Below are positions 33,240 through 44,531 of a stretch of 64,000 nucleotides of DNA, piece by piece. The stretch covers positions 248,001 through 312,000 of the forward strand of contig WOFQ01000028.1 of assembly GCA_012184525.1 (NCBI GenBank), given 5' to 3'. This DNA is from Xenoacremonium recifei. Its lineage: Eukaryota; Ascomycota; Sordariomycetes; Hypocreales; Nectriaceae. Position 1 is the stretch's first letter, and the number at the start of each line of letters is the position of its first letter. Under the pieces are notes generated by a model, which saw only the letters and a program-made list of their open reading frames with translations, was not told the origin of the DNA and made no database searches. The position numbers were made by a program, and so were the translations under genes.

Positions 33240-35270
33240 ATGTCTGCACCAACGCCTCAACACAGAAATGCCTGCTCGGTCTGCGCTCGACGTAAGGTCA
33301 AATGCGACAAGTGCGATCCTTGTTCCAACTGTCTGAGGGCTCAGGTACAATGTTTGTACGACGTTCCAATTGTCTCTCGACCCCGGAAGAGAGCGGCAGA
33401 TGAGGATCTGCTAGCTCGGCTGGCAGCCTACGAGGATCTCATGCGGAAGCATCAAGTTGATTTCTCCCGTTGTGCCAACACCTTCATTCCATCGGGCCTC
33501 GAAGCAAAGTCGGAAAGCGCTTGTCAAAGCCCAGATTCGCGGACACAGAGCTTCACATACCCGAAAACTTCAATAAATACGACAGAGGTTGAAAAGTAAG
33601 CTTCCTTATGCGAGACGCACAATGATAACGCTGACCGTACAGATGCTTGTGGTCCAACCTGAGTCACGAGGTTTGTTGCTCCAAAGACACGCCTGAACCA
33701 GACGCTGACCTTCCGGTAGCTGAAACATCCACCAATACAGAGTCTCCGACACAAAGAAGACCCCTGCTTATATCCTACGCCTCCATTGCAAATCATCTTC
33801 ACCATCTCTGAACCGCCTCTCCACGAACTGCACCCAGAACCGAAATCCATCTACCGGCTATGGCAGATCTTTGTCGAAAGAGTCAATCCTCTGACGAAGA
33901 TAGTGCATGTACCAACTCTACAGCAACGTATTCTGGAGGCGAGTTGGGACCCTGGACATATCTCAAAGCCACTGGCTGCCATTCTCTTCGCCATCTATAC
34001 GCTGTCAGTAACAGCCTTATCTGCCGAGGACTGCCGGACCACTTTTGGAGAGACCCGAGACGAGCTGATCATTCGGTATCGTGTCGCAACTGCTCGTGCT
34101 CTCATTGAAGTTGACTTTCTTACAACAAGAGATTTGGAGGTTCTGCAGGCGTTCTACCTCTTCCTTCTTGCGGATCCAGAATCTGAGTTGACTTCAACTC
34201 TCACTGGGGCTCTCATTCGGCTGGGACAGAAGATGGGTCTCCACCGAAAAAATGCTGACTCGACGATCTCTTTCTTCGAAAGAGAAATGCGAGTGCGTCT
34301 GTGGTGGCAATTATGTGGCCTCGACGGTAGAGTGCGGTCCATGTCTACCCTCGGCACTCAAAGATCGCCACCAGACCTGGGGGGCATCCGTCGTCCTCTC
34401 AATATCAACGATGCTGATCTGCACCCAGACATGACCGAGGCTCCCGTTGAACATGGCGGCCTAACAGAGATGATGTGTGTCCTGATGAAGTTTGAGGTCT
34501 CGAATTGGCTCCGCTCGTCGCCCACAGCAGCCAAGGTGTTCGATAGCATCATTCACGGCCCTGTGAAGGGCAAGATGTCGATGGAGCTAGAAGACAAAGC
34601 CATCGACGAGATCGAAGCGGTGTACAACGAGAAGTACTTGCGCACCTTGGACAAACGCATTCCTCTTCACGATTTAATACATGCTATGGCGAAGCTCGCC
34701 GTGGCGCGGATGCGCTTTAGGGCTCACCATCCTCGAGGAAGAGCTGTCAATGGTGCTGATGTGTACATGACACAGCAGGACAGCGATGCTTTATTTGAAT
34801 CGGCGCTTACCTGCATAGAGATGGTGGACTCTGGAGTTCACAGCAGCTTCTGCCCACATTTGTTTACCCATATGACCTGTAAGCCCCAGATGGAAGCCTA
34901 CATCTATGTCATCAGTGAGTTGCGACAACGGAGTTCAGGCGAACGAGTAGCGCAGGCCTGGAAGCTTGTCGAGGCTCTCTACCGGGAGCATCCAGAGTTG
35001 GTCGAGGACAGCGAAAACAAGTTTTTCTCAGCACTGGCGGATTTGACTCTGGAAGCCTGGAATGTGCGTACCAAGGAGTCCATCGTCTCCGGGCAAGGAT
35101 CTCCAGTAGCGCCGGCCTTCGTGCAGTTTCTCTGGGATCAAAGGCAGAACAGAACTACACAAGATGCTATCCAAGCAGCCCTTGCAGACCCCCAGGAGTT
35201 CTCTGACATTGGTTTTGGGAACGGGGTCGATTTGGATTGGGAGTACTGGAATGAGTTTTTGCGGTTATAA
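33240..35270 (+). CDS. Zn2Cys6 transcription factor
   Basis: This is a nuclear regulator of 644 residues. Exons are 33240-33595, 33643-33670 (only 28 bp) and 33720-35270; the introns are 47 and 49 bp, and the second starts with GTTTGT. The zinc cluster is C12-x2-C15-x6-C22-x5-C28-x2-C31-x6-C38, with an extra Cys at 25. A basic linker follows. The large exon has the fungal-specific regulator domain: PLTKIVHVPTLQQRILEA near residues 175-195, and later LIRLGQKMGLHR and EREMRVRLWWQLCGLD, a well-conserved motif of this domain. It is divergent from the MFS exporter and convergent with the GFA gene. Control of the exporter is the simplest reading. Confidence 0.93.
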
Positions 35271-35339
35271 GACGAGATAACAGTTGATGACACTAAGGAA
35301 ACAATTAAAGTACACTTGATGCATCGCATGCCTCAACAT

Positions 35340-35901
35340 CTACTGTTTAATTTCTTGCTTGTGGAAAATGCCTGCGGATAGATCAGATTTATACATATGT
35401 CTGTTTGTCTGGTTGCGAACCGGGTATTTCAGGCATCCAGGCTGCCCGTTGAGAGCAGAAAAACTCTCCTTTGGGAGGGACTTCATCTGGCTGGTCGAAG
35501 GTCCCCCAGATGACATAGCGAAACTCATTCGCAGCTCGTTCCTGGATGACATTAACTCAAGTTGAAACTATTCGCCCGTAGCTTTACCCCATATTCGCAG
35601 ATGAATACGCCGCAATTGTCGCAGAACTCGCGAATGACCCCGTTGAATTGCTTGTAGAGCTTGGGCTCTCCGTGAGTATACTCAAAGCTGTTTAAAGGCA
35701 CCTGCATCTGTAAGCTTAATCCTTTCCAGGAAAAGCTGGAAATGGACAAATTACTTTTGCGGTTGTTCCAAAAGGAGTTCCAAATGCTTTGCGACATAAA
35801 GAGCAGTGGCACAGAGAGGTCCTCGCATCGTCCTTGGAGTCGAGCTTGACAGAATATTGAAGGTTCTTGCAGACACAGCTGCCGTCTAGTGTAAGGCCCA
35901 T
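35340..35901 (-). CDS. GFA/CENP-V-family zinc protein
   Basis: The product is 139 residues of the family named for glutathione-dependent formaldehyde-activating enzyme, which binds zinc through CxC/CxxC motifs. Exons are 35901-35755, 35707-35588, 35541-35421 and 35371-35340, with introns of 46-49 bp. Conserved pieces are GSCVCKNLQY (CxC), CHCSLCRKAFGTPFG (CxCxxC), EFCDNCGVFI (CxxC) and the C-terminal IWGTFDQPDE. Exon 2 has two possible acceptors six bases apart (start 35707 or 35701), both in frame, differing by Met-Gln. The stop codon is 69 bp from the stop of the convergent C6 regulator. Formaldehyde itself is not the assured substrate; many members act on other thiol adducts or are unassigned. 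Confidence 0.88.
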
Positions 35902-36705
35902 GACGACCTTTCATACGTAATCTAGTGTGAGAAGAAAAAAGGGAAAAGCTTTGCAGAAAGGAGTGCAGTACAGAGATGGAGATGGCTGCAGCTTATGTAC
36001 CATTGATCTGACGTCAATCATACATAACATGCCAGTCTTTCACGTAGACTCTCATTCGCAGTCGATGCAGTCATGCGTGGGCTCTTCTCAATGGGCCGCT
36101 CGAGCGGGACGTGTCGCAGAACCCATTTATTAATCAATTTTTAGCTTTGACTCCCATCAGCCTCTAGTAATCATTATATGTGTATGCTGTACACTCGTAG
36201 ACGGGCTTCGAGTGTGTAATCCGTGTAGGGTCTCTGTAACATTGCCCTACATTTGAAGAGTATCGCCAAACGCTTGGAGATTTCAAGTAAACCATGCTAT
36301 TTAAACGGAATGCCTTAATCCGTCGCACGGAAACATTGATCAGTTAAGCATACCCCAGATTCAAAGCTTTCCTATCTGAATAAGCCGAGCCTTACGATCC
36401 CGAACCCTACACCTATCCCTCATCCAGACCTCCACTGCTTATCCAACTCCGTAGCCATCATTTGAACTTACCCGTAACTGATTATTTAGGTAATTTTCTC
36501 CAGTAACCTATTGTTTAAGTCAGGAAATCTGGTACGCATAGAGAAAGATCCCATGCGAAGAATGTGACTCTCTCAAGTGGCTTGAAATGTTATTGTATAA
36601 TTTCTAATATCAGAGGAAGAGCTGATCGTAACCCATCTGCTTTAAATGACACAGCACAAATCACCTTAAACCCCATGCACCTTCCCATCTTTTCACATCA
36701 GATCA
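35902..36705. other. Intergenic, no gene seen
   Basis: This is the promoter of the GFA gene and the 3' flank of the peptide transporter. The second half is AT-rich. No coding signal was recognised. Confidence 0.5.
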
Positions 36706-38639
36706 TTATTCTTGCTTGTCCACCGCCCTAGCCACGATAGGCAAGTCACGGTCTAGGTCGTACATCTTCTCCTCATCTTTATCATATGAGTGGAATATGG
36801 CGTAAAAGATAATTCCAGTAACGAATGCCGCGATTCCTACTCCAGTGTACATCCAGAGGAATTTGGGGTCGACGGCGACGGAAACTAGAGCTTCCGCAAT
36901 GGCGGATCCGATCGCATTGGTGAACAGATAGAGACTTTGAACGAACGACTTCATGCTCGGCGGTGCTTTCGTATACGCATATTCAAGTCCCGTGACCGAG
37001 ATGAAGATCTCCGAAATACCAATGAAGATATATGCCGGTGTCTGTACGGCAATGTGGACGTGGTTGGGCAGGGGGCTATCGCCGTCCATGCCAGCGGGAC
37101 ACGCACCGGGATGATCATAACAGGGGCCAGCAGCGTAGATCAGGTGTTGAACGATTGCCGCGTAAGCCAAGCACAGGGCTGCGAACCAGAAGCCAATAGT
37201 GATTCGCATAATGGGGCGGAGTTCGATACCTGCGCGTCGAAGAGCTGGATACACAAGTTGGTCAAGTATCGGCGTAAAGACCAAGATGGAGATGGGATCG
37301 AAGTTCTGCATGAAGTCGTTGGGCATTCCATGGCCCTCCATCTGACCGGCTTGGGTGATGAAATTGCTGGAGAATTGACCGTAGCAAATCCAGAAGATAG
37401 GATCTACAGCAATTAGTACTTCTTCTATTCAGAAAACGCAATGTTAGACTTACAGAATACAAACACCTTGCACGCACGGAGAGCACGCTTAATCTCCTCA
37501 ACGAAGTGATCGTCCCAGGGTACCTCCTTGATCTTGCCATTTGCGGCACGCCAGGTGGGCTTTGCGGCATCCATCTTTCGGGAAGCAATCATCATGCCAA
37601 GAGCCTTGAAGGCATCTGTGATGATAGAGCCCTGGGGGGGCCGGATGACATAGGTCTTGCGCCGAAGAACAAGGACGATGATACCGACATTGAACATAAC
37701 AAAGCACATCAAGAAGGCCGTCCAGAACCCCTTGTACTTCTCCATGAAAGGTGTCGCAATCAAGGAAAGAGCACCCAGATTGATGCACCAGTAGAAGATC
37801 ATGTAGATACGTTGATAGGTGATGGCGGGATCGATGATGACCCGCTCGCCAGTCTTCAACGTCTTCATGGCCATTCTACGGCGCTGATATTGATCCGCGA
37901 TAAGAGGAGCAATATTACTTTTAATTCCACCCGTTCCAAGACCGATGACAATAATCGCAACGATATAACCTGGTAAGCCTGCATTGTGGGCGAGACTGGA
38001 TGGTAGGGCTGTAGTCCAAAGAATGATCAACCCAATCCAGTAGCAGGCGCAGAAGACGAGAATGGCCTTGTATTTACCGAGGTACTGGTCTGCAACGATG
38101 GCGCCAAATATGGGAGTCACTGGGCTAGTCAGTCATGATCTTGCGTCGCGCTGGGGCTGGGGCTGAGAGAGTTTTGGGGATTGGGGGGTCGTGCGTACCG
38201 TAACAGAACCACTGGAAGAAGAGGTTGAGACCAGTAGCAGCCTGATGGCCCATTCCAAGGCCCTTGGCGCCATCTGCACCATCGGGATCGTTGTTGATGT
38301 AGTTCTGGAATAGTCCCTGGGCGCCGTAGTATGTGAAACGCTCGGTGAGCTCGACGATGGCGATAAGGAAGGCTGAGACTGGAAGCATCTCGCCGACTCT
38401 TCGGAGGGTCTGTTTCTCGTGCTCATTCGGTTCCTCGCCGTCAGGGGTGTCGCCGAACTCCAAATCGCCCTTGAGAGAGGCAGAAATCCTCTTCTCGTCG
38501 TCTGGCTGGACGTTGCCGGCGTCGCTGATGTCTATTTCTTTCTTAGGCATGCTTGTGACTGCCTCTCCGGCAGATTTTCTACTCTCAATTAGTCGAATGA
38601 GCTGCTTTGGCTTGGGGTAGACACGTACTCTTCGGCCAT
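36706..38639 (-). CDS. Proton-coupled oligopeptide transporter (PTR2/POT family)
   Basis: This imports di- and tripeptides across the plasma membrane using the proton gradient; 584 residues. Exons are 38639-38629 (11 bp), 38578-38199, 38119-37454 and 37403-36706, with introns of 50-79 bp. The tiny first exon encodes MAEE and continues in phase into KSAGEAV. Family signatures are ELTERFTYYGAQGLFQNYI (first helix), VTPIFGAIVADQYLGKYKAI (PTR2 signature 1 region) and FYWCINLGALS, corresponding to the FYxxINxG motif of signature 2. A central hydrophilic loop and about 12 hydrophobic segments are present. The acidic, polar N-terminus is typical of fungal Ptr2. Nitrogen-regulated expression is usual for the family but not shown here. 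Confidence 0.93.
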
Positions 38640-40389
38640 GATTGAGATTTGGGCAACAGCCTGGAAACGTGAGTTGCGTTACCACAAATAAGTGACAGGG
38701 GTAAGGATGGAAAGGCTGCGAGAGACAATGGAGCGTAGGGAGGCAGACGAAACGACCCTTTTTAACCATCACGCAGAGCCATGGTTACCATCAAACACTC
38801 GCGAGAGTTGCAACCGCTTCCCCGAGTGGGAAGCTGGCAGCATGCTGGCCTTCCATCACGGTCCACAGACCTGCTCGAACTGGCCACGGCAGCTGGTTGG
38901 GTGACTTTTGTAAGACATGGTGATTCGGGGTTGCGAGTGGCTAAGCGAGGGGCACCGGCCGGCTCTAGACCTTCTGTAAAGTTTTCCAGAACATCACCCT
39001 ACGTGCCGAAGCTCGAGCCCTGCCACTGGAGTTGCTGATTGGGTGCGTAGCGAATGCACCCCCATTCACACATCGGAAATGACAGTAGGCGGGCCGTTCC
39101 AGTGTCTGTGGCGTTATGGGAATAAAAGAACTCAGTGGGAGGTGTCACGAGCTTCCGCCACTGCTCGGCCCTTCGCCATGGCTAGCCTTGAATTGCCGCC
39201 GTCAAGCGCCGGCATGGGATGATTATCGGTTGCTACGTGCCCTTTGACGAGACAATGCGACCTACCATTTCGAGCGGTGATTGCAAGGTCACGACCGGAA
39301 CTTCTGAAAATGCATGTCTATTGATCAGCGAATTTCAACGTGAGCCAAGACTCGCCAACAAGGATCGCTCGTGCACAAGCCAATAATGTGAGCGGGAGTG
39401 GTCAGCGGGGGTGGGACGCGTCTCGTAAGAAGAATGTGAAGCTCGAATGCGGTCTGTTTGGTGGGATCAGCAGTGGACCGAGCAAATGTACCCTTATCAG
39501 AGTCCTGTTTAGGGGAGAAATGATACCAAGCCGGATGTTCAGAACCGTGTTCAACTGTTCGCCAAGAACAGCCTTATCGTAGAGAATATCGTGTCTGTTT
39601 CAGATGCTCTTTACCAAGCAAAAGCCCTTCCGCGAGTCATGTGTCCGATGTTTCGCTGTAACGTTAGTGAAGCCCGAGCCAGCTTGTGCTCAACCGTATT
39701 ATTAAGCATATTGGGTTGACATTAACCAGGGAATGTATTCATTGTTAATCCTTCTCCGTCAATTTGACATTGGTCCAAGTTGATTGAGTGCGAGTTTCAA
39801 TTAATGGTAAGGAGAGATGGGTATTGTCCAGTCAAACAGGGGCCTGCTGAATGGTGACCCAGAAACCCCGCTTCTCCTCTAATCTGAAAGCAGCTCGATA
39901 AATCATATTTACAAAAGGAATAAAGGCTGAATGTATGAGTACTTCGTCCAAAAGTGAATCTGAACTTGTGTTAGGCACCCTACACTAGACAACTTGTAAC
40001 TGTTCTTTACAATCCCTATTCACTCACTGGGAAAGTCTATATTTCTTGCAAAATTGTCAAGGATGAAGTGAACAAGTATAGAAGACCGGCCCGTCCGACC
40101 CCGAAGTATAAAAGAAACTCCGCAAAGGGTCCTACGTTCATTTTCCTTTTCTTGATATTATATTAAACCAGTTTCTTAGCTTTTTGAGCACTCACTATGG
40201 GGTACATACATAACCGTCATCGAGTACTGAGGCCCTTGGTGGTTCAGATACGAAGAGAATACCGCGTTACCACCTCGCATGTCGTAATTGCGTTCCCAAT
40301 GCGCCTGATTTAAGAGACTCGTCGCATAACGCCCTGGTACACATTGTCGATGGAGAGCCTGTCATCGTAGACTGGGCAAAGGGCAAGGA
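38640..40389. other. Long intergenic stretch, no gene recognised
   Basis: This is the promoter side of the peptide transporter and the 3' flank of the C2H2 gene. Small frames on both strands lack domain content. From about 39690 to 40190 it is AT-rich. Confidence 0.5.
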
Positions 40390-41100
40390 CTATTTAGGAA
40401 GACCCTTGCCGTCGACATTGTCGTCGACATTGGACGAGGTATCTTCGGGGCAGGAGATGAGCTGGGACTCGAGCTCTGGGTCTTCGATATTCACTCTCCG
40501 GGTTCTGGTAGGTTCTTCTCGAGATGGCGCCGGCTGTATCTCCGGAGTCCTTGGTTGAGCAGCTTCAGCTTCAGCAGCTGCTTTGGCCAGCTTTGCTTCA
40601 TGATTCTATAATAGCAATTAATACGGGGAAAGACTGCCAAGATTCGGTAGATGATAGGTGGTTACTTACACGATGGTTGACACTATTCAGGTGCTTCCTG
40701 AGCTTCCGGGAAGTTTTGAATACCAGCCCGTGGCATGATATACCCCTCACCCGACAAGCCTTCCCTTCTAAAGACCAATCCAGATCCCGCGCCGTAAACG
40801 GCAGTCCCGTGTAGTAGGAAGCATAGAGAAATTGACGATTCTCAATCGTAACTCTTTCAATCTTCGCATGTTCTTCTGCGATGTGTTCCTCAACTACATG
40901 AAATTAGCCTAAAGTCTATAATAGTGATCAATATACTTACGGGATTTCTCAATGGCTTCTGAGCTAGAGGGAGTAGCAGCTGGCGGGGAAGAGTCTGGGA
41001 GGAGGTCTGGGAGGTGGTTTGCCTCATGGCCAGTCCAGTCTAGAGTGACATCGGGATCGAAAAAGACAAGTTCTTCGGATACAGGGTAAATGCCGTCCAT
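40390..41100 (-). CDS. Small protein with a C2H2-like zinc finger
   Basis: The product is 199 residues from exons 41100-40941, 40893-40670 and 40605-40390 (introns 47 and 64 bp, frames continuous). An acidic N-terminal third (DPDVTLDWTGHE, later LPDLLPDSSPP) could be an activation-type region. The middle has one finger: ACRVRGISCHGLVFKTSRKL followed by RKHLNSVNH, that is C-x6-C with two downstream histidines. The spacing is looser than classical C2H2 (C-x2-4-C). The tail is Ala/Glu-rich and then acidic. It could be a regulator or nucleic-acid-binding accessory protein. No closer family is recognised. Confidence 0.75.
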
Positions 41101-41343
41101 TGTACTTCGTGAAAAAAAGGGGAGGGAAGGGATTCTTCAGTAAACTCGCCACACAGAACAGACAATTAGATTAATGAATCTTCAATCTTGAATCTTGATA
41201 AAATTTTCAGGAAGTCTTTTTGTGGGTGTAACAGTGCCCTCAGACTTGAGAAAAGGGGAAGGAAGTCAACCAATCGTTCCTCGTACCTTCCACCGCAATG
41301 GCCCTGGGACCTGGGACCTGGAAAACCTGGAAGGAACTAAATC

Positions 41344-41799
41344 ATGGTAGACACCTGCTTTCCCTTAGCCTCTCTATGTGCTATCACCTGGATTCCATCG
41401 GGGCCGATGGTGATCAGGGCCGCCTCCCCAGAAGAGGATATCCCTAAGACTTCTACTCCAACCATGCCATCGACCAAAGACGCCCCTCTGCTACCTCTCA
41501 TGGACATAGGTAGTGGCCCAACCGTCAACTCGCATAATGCCTACTTTGCGGACGACCTCGACGGCTACTCTCTCCAGGTCCAGTACAAAGCTGCCTATTG
41601 CAAGCTGTTCTATACGCAGGCGATGACCGATGACATTACCGAAGTCTGGAGGCGGACTGCTGCTGTTGCATGGAACGATGCTGCATGTGTTCCTGGGTCC
41701 ATGATCAACACAAATGGCACTATTGGTGACAAAGAGCCTGCATTTGACCCGAGGGTTCGCAGCACAGCTCCTGGGATTACAGGCCCAGGTGCACTGTGA
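41344..41799 (+). CDS. Doubtful small ORF overlapping a permease-like relic
   Basis: This open frame of 151 codons starts at ATG 41344. It has no signal peptide and no recognised domain; the second half (YAFADDLDGY-like region, then VWRRTAAVAWNDAACVPG) has balanced composition and may be real coding sequence. Positions 41405-41439 are identical to 49665-49699, which lies inside the amino-acid permease gene and there encodes the peptide FWGGGPDHHR on the minus strand. The first part of this frame is therefore partly built over antisense permease sequence, which argues against its being an old gene. Confidence 0.3.
   Translation: MVDTCFPLASLCAITWIPSGPMVIRAASPEEDIPKTSTPTMPSTKDAPLLPLMDIGSGPTVNSHNAYFADDLDGYSLQVQYKAAYCKLFYTQAMTDDITEVWRRTAAVAWNDAACVPGSMINTNGTIGDKEPAFDPRVRSTAPGITGPGAL
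41405..41439 (-). repeat. 35-bp exact match to permease gene
   Basis: All 35 bases are shared with 49665-49699 in the same orientation. On the minus strand they encode ILFWGGGPDHHR, the motif of the permease at 48662-50314. Weak similarity appears to continue a little beyond on the minus strand (TGGAA-TCC-GGTG). It is probably a relic of a second permease copy or a captured fragment. Confidence 0.7.
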
Positions 41800-42039
41800 A
41801 GTCGGGCTTCATCCAGAATGTCCTAATAACACGTACATAAAATGTATTTATCACTAGCATGTGTCGGCGTATGATAGAGAATGATTGAACGAGAGGGGAA
41901 TGAGTGAGGATCGTGGATAAATATAGATTTCTAAAATAACTTTTGTGAGAAGCATTGTCTATTCAACTTTGATTGCCGACTTTCGAAACTATTCTCGTGA
42001 CCAACGTGCAGGTACATGGTTAAACATCTTCATCTGATC

Positions 42040-44174
42040 CTAGATGGGTAATAATGCTATTTCCAACTTCTTATACACCCAGATCCAATCTTGCGACGTC
42101 TCACTTCGGGCACGTATTTGATCAACGGCTTCCCAAATCTGTTGTACAATGTCCCATTGGCGATGGATATTTGCAATTCCATATGATTGTACTCGTTCCC
42201 ACCATTCCTGCCATGTATCACGGTTTGTCGCGTCGCAAGATGCGATGAATGCAGGCCACGTGATTGGTGCTCTTGTTCTAGCCCTGTCAGACTCTAAACC
42301 GGCCTTGATGTCCTCAATCAAATGCATGTGAATTGCGACTGAGTCAACCTCTGCCGTCATGTCATAAGAGCGATACTTTTGTATCCGACGATAGTAGTAT
42401 ATCAGTGCTGCTTTATGCCAGGCATTGGCATGGTGTTGTAAGATCGCTAACATTTCCACCTCTACAGCCGGGATAGACGTGGATTTCTCGTGTTCAAATG
42501 ACCACGAAAGAAGTTGTTCGCCTAGTCGCTCACAGGCTTCTCTGAGGCTTTCGGGAGGAGTTGTTCCCTTATATTCATAGTAAGACAGGTATTCTGAGAG
42601 CCGACAAGTCTCTTCGATTGCATGTGCAATACTAGGCGTGATCCCATACATGTACTCAAAGCAGTTACCAGGCCCTAGGTTGGATGAGCCCTCATCCTCG
42701 TCATTTTGTTCATCCTGGAGCCACGGTGTAGGCGACACTTTGAAGCTCAACGTACGCGCAAGAAGCGACAAGAATGCACTAATCTCATTTAATTGTTGAG
42801 TTGCGGTGCTAATAACCTTCCAGTGACGGCGAGATCTGCGTAATTGAGTTGCAGCTTCTAAATGAACGGCAAAGTCTGCCTCCGCGCCTGACATCACCTA
42901 GAACCCATTTAATACGGTAAAAGACGTTCTGGTGAGTTTGGTGGGCTTACATCTATCGTAACGAGAGAAAGCATTGCCATCAGCAAGGCCCTGTACTCGG
43001 TTGGTGGAGCTCCGGTAGCGATTGCAGACTGGAGGTGGTATAGTGCTTGTTGACGATGTTGCGAGCCTATCCTATGATATTTGCTCCTCTCTAGATTATG
43101 TTGCCAGAGATGAAAAGCAGATGCCGCGAGTAATGAGTGGTACATTACCCAGTTAATTTTCGTGGCCACAGCGGCTCTAGGAACTGTGGTATATGATGCG
43201 CATTCGAGCGCGGCAGGAGCATAGAGGTTGCGATAAGGGTTTTGCTGGTGTCGGATGGGCTGAAGCAAGTCGGCTAGATTCGTAATGTAGTGATGCATTA
43301 GTAGCTCGACAATTGAGTTGCCAGATATTTGGGTTTGGACGTTAAGGCTAGGCATTGTAGATGTTGTAGCAAGAGCCATGTAATAATGGCCAGCGTGCTC
43401 CTCGTCATCGTTCTCTGTCGTAGCCATTGAGTCAGAAGCAGAGGAGATGCCTCCAATTGATTGGACGGAATACCCAATTCTTCGGGAATCTTTTTGTTGA
43501 GGACGCTTACTCGCCGTCTCGACACACTGTGGCGAGGATGTCTTATCGAAAAGATATAGGTGCCTTTGTTGGTAATCTTCCCCAGCATCGTCCCCCGTTA
43601 CTAACTGTACATCATCGTCATCTGCAGTTGGACTTCGGTCTCTGTGTCCCAGGGAAGAATGAATGTTGGCTTGGTCCAACGATTCGACTGAAGGCGGACT
43701 GGGCGTAGAAACATGCAAGGCGTCATTTGAAATCGGGAATAGTGTGAAAGGCCCTCTTTGAGAGAAGGTCTGAGACTCCGAATCATTCTCAAGTAAGCCG
43801 AGAAACTCCTCAATCTCTTCCGTACCGTAGTATGGTCCTCGAAACGTCTCTGTTTCTAATCAGGGTCGTATTCGGGGACTCAACGCTGAACATACGTACC
43901 AATTCTAATTCGTCCACTTCGTGCGGTAGATATAGATGGTGCTTTAGATATGGTAGGATCAGTGATCCATTGAAGCCGTATGCTATAACCCTCGCATGTG
44001 ATGCCCATCCTCATACAATTCTCACATGTAATTGGGCGTTCATCGCACTTGACCTTGCGACGTTTGCACGTCCAGCACCTGTATTCTCTTTGTGTTAGCT
44101 AGGAACGATGGGGAGAGATTTCGCGAGCTTAACCCTGTGAATGTCATTGATCTTTGCCTTGATGTTGCATCCAT
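42040..44174 (-). CDS. Zn2Cys6 transcription factor (Fungal_trans_2 type)
   Basis: This is a nuclear regulator of 660 residues. Exons are 44174-44134, 44078-43900, 43855-42951 and 42897-42040, with introns of 44-55 bp. The first exon encodes MDATSRQRSMTFTG and splices in phase to the zinc cluster C15-x2-C18-x6-C25-x6-C32-x2-C35-x6-C42, ending in CEGY, the common form of this class. The rest has the helical, low-identity C-terminal region of the DUF3468/Fungal_trans_2 type: NLADLLQPIRH, then HSLLAASAFHLWQHN and HRQQALYHLQSAIATG, with WPAFIASCDATN and WIWVYKKLEIA at the end. It lies at the edge of the dioxygenase-aldolase-permease group and is the natural candidate for its regulator. Confidence 0.92.
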
Positions 44175-44531
44175 GCTGGTGGAGTAAAATTGTGTCTGAC
44201 TTGCTACGGGGTAGTCCAGACGGTGTCAGGGAGTAAGTAAAGACAAGCAGCTTCCTTTCGCCCTGCTTAGGCCACCCGACGCGGAGTATGATTACGGCGC
44301 CGTCGTTGTTGGCAGCCTCGGCGGTGCGACACACGAGAATGGGAAACGAAAAGAGTGTAATCAGTGATGATGGTGTGATTGAATGCCATAGATAAGAAGC
44401 TGGGGCGACCCCAGAGAACTAATGAGATTGCCTTGATAAAGGTCTACACTAATGGCAGTTTGGGCTAGTTTACCAAGTACTATGGTATAAAAACTCGAGT
44501 CGCCACCATGCTAAACAGCTCCTCATTCTTC
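44175..44531. other. Promoter of C6 regulator and dioxygenase 3' flank
   Basis: Both neighbours are on the minus strand. A longer minus-strand frame (44095-44334) overlaps the first exon in another frame and is not used. Nothing else was recognised. Confidence 0.4.
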
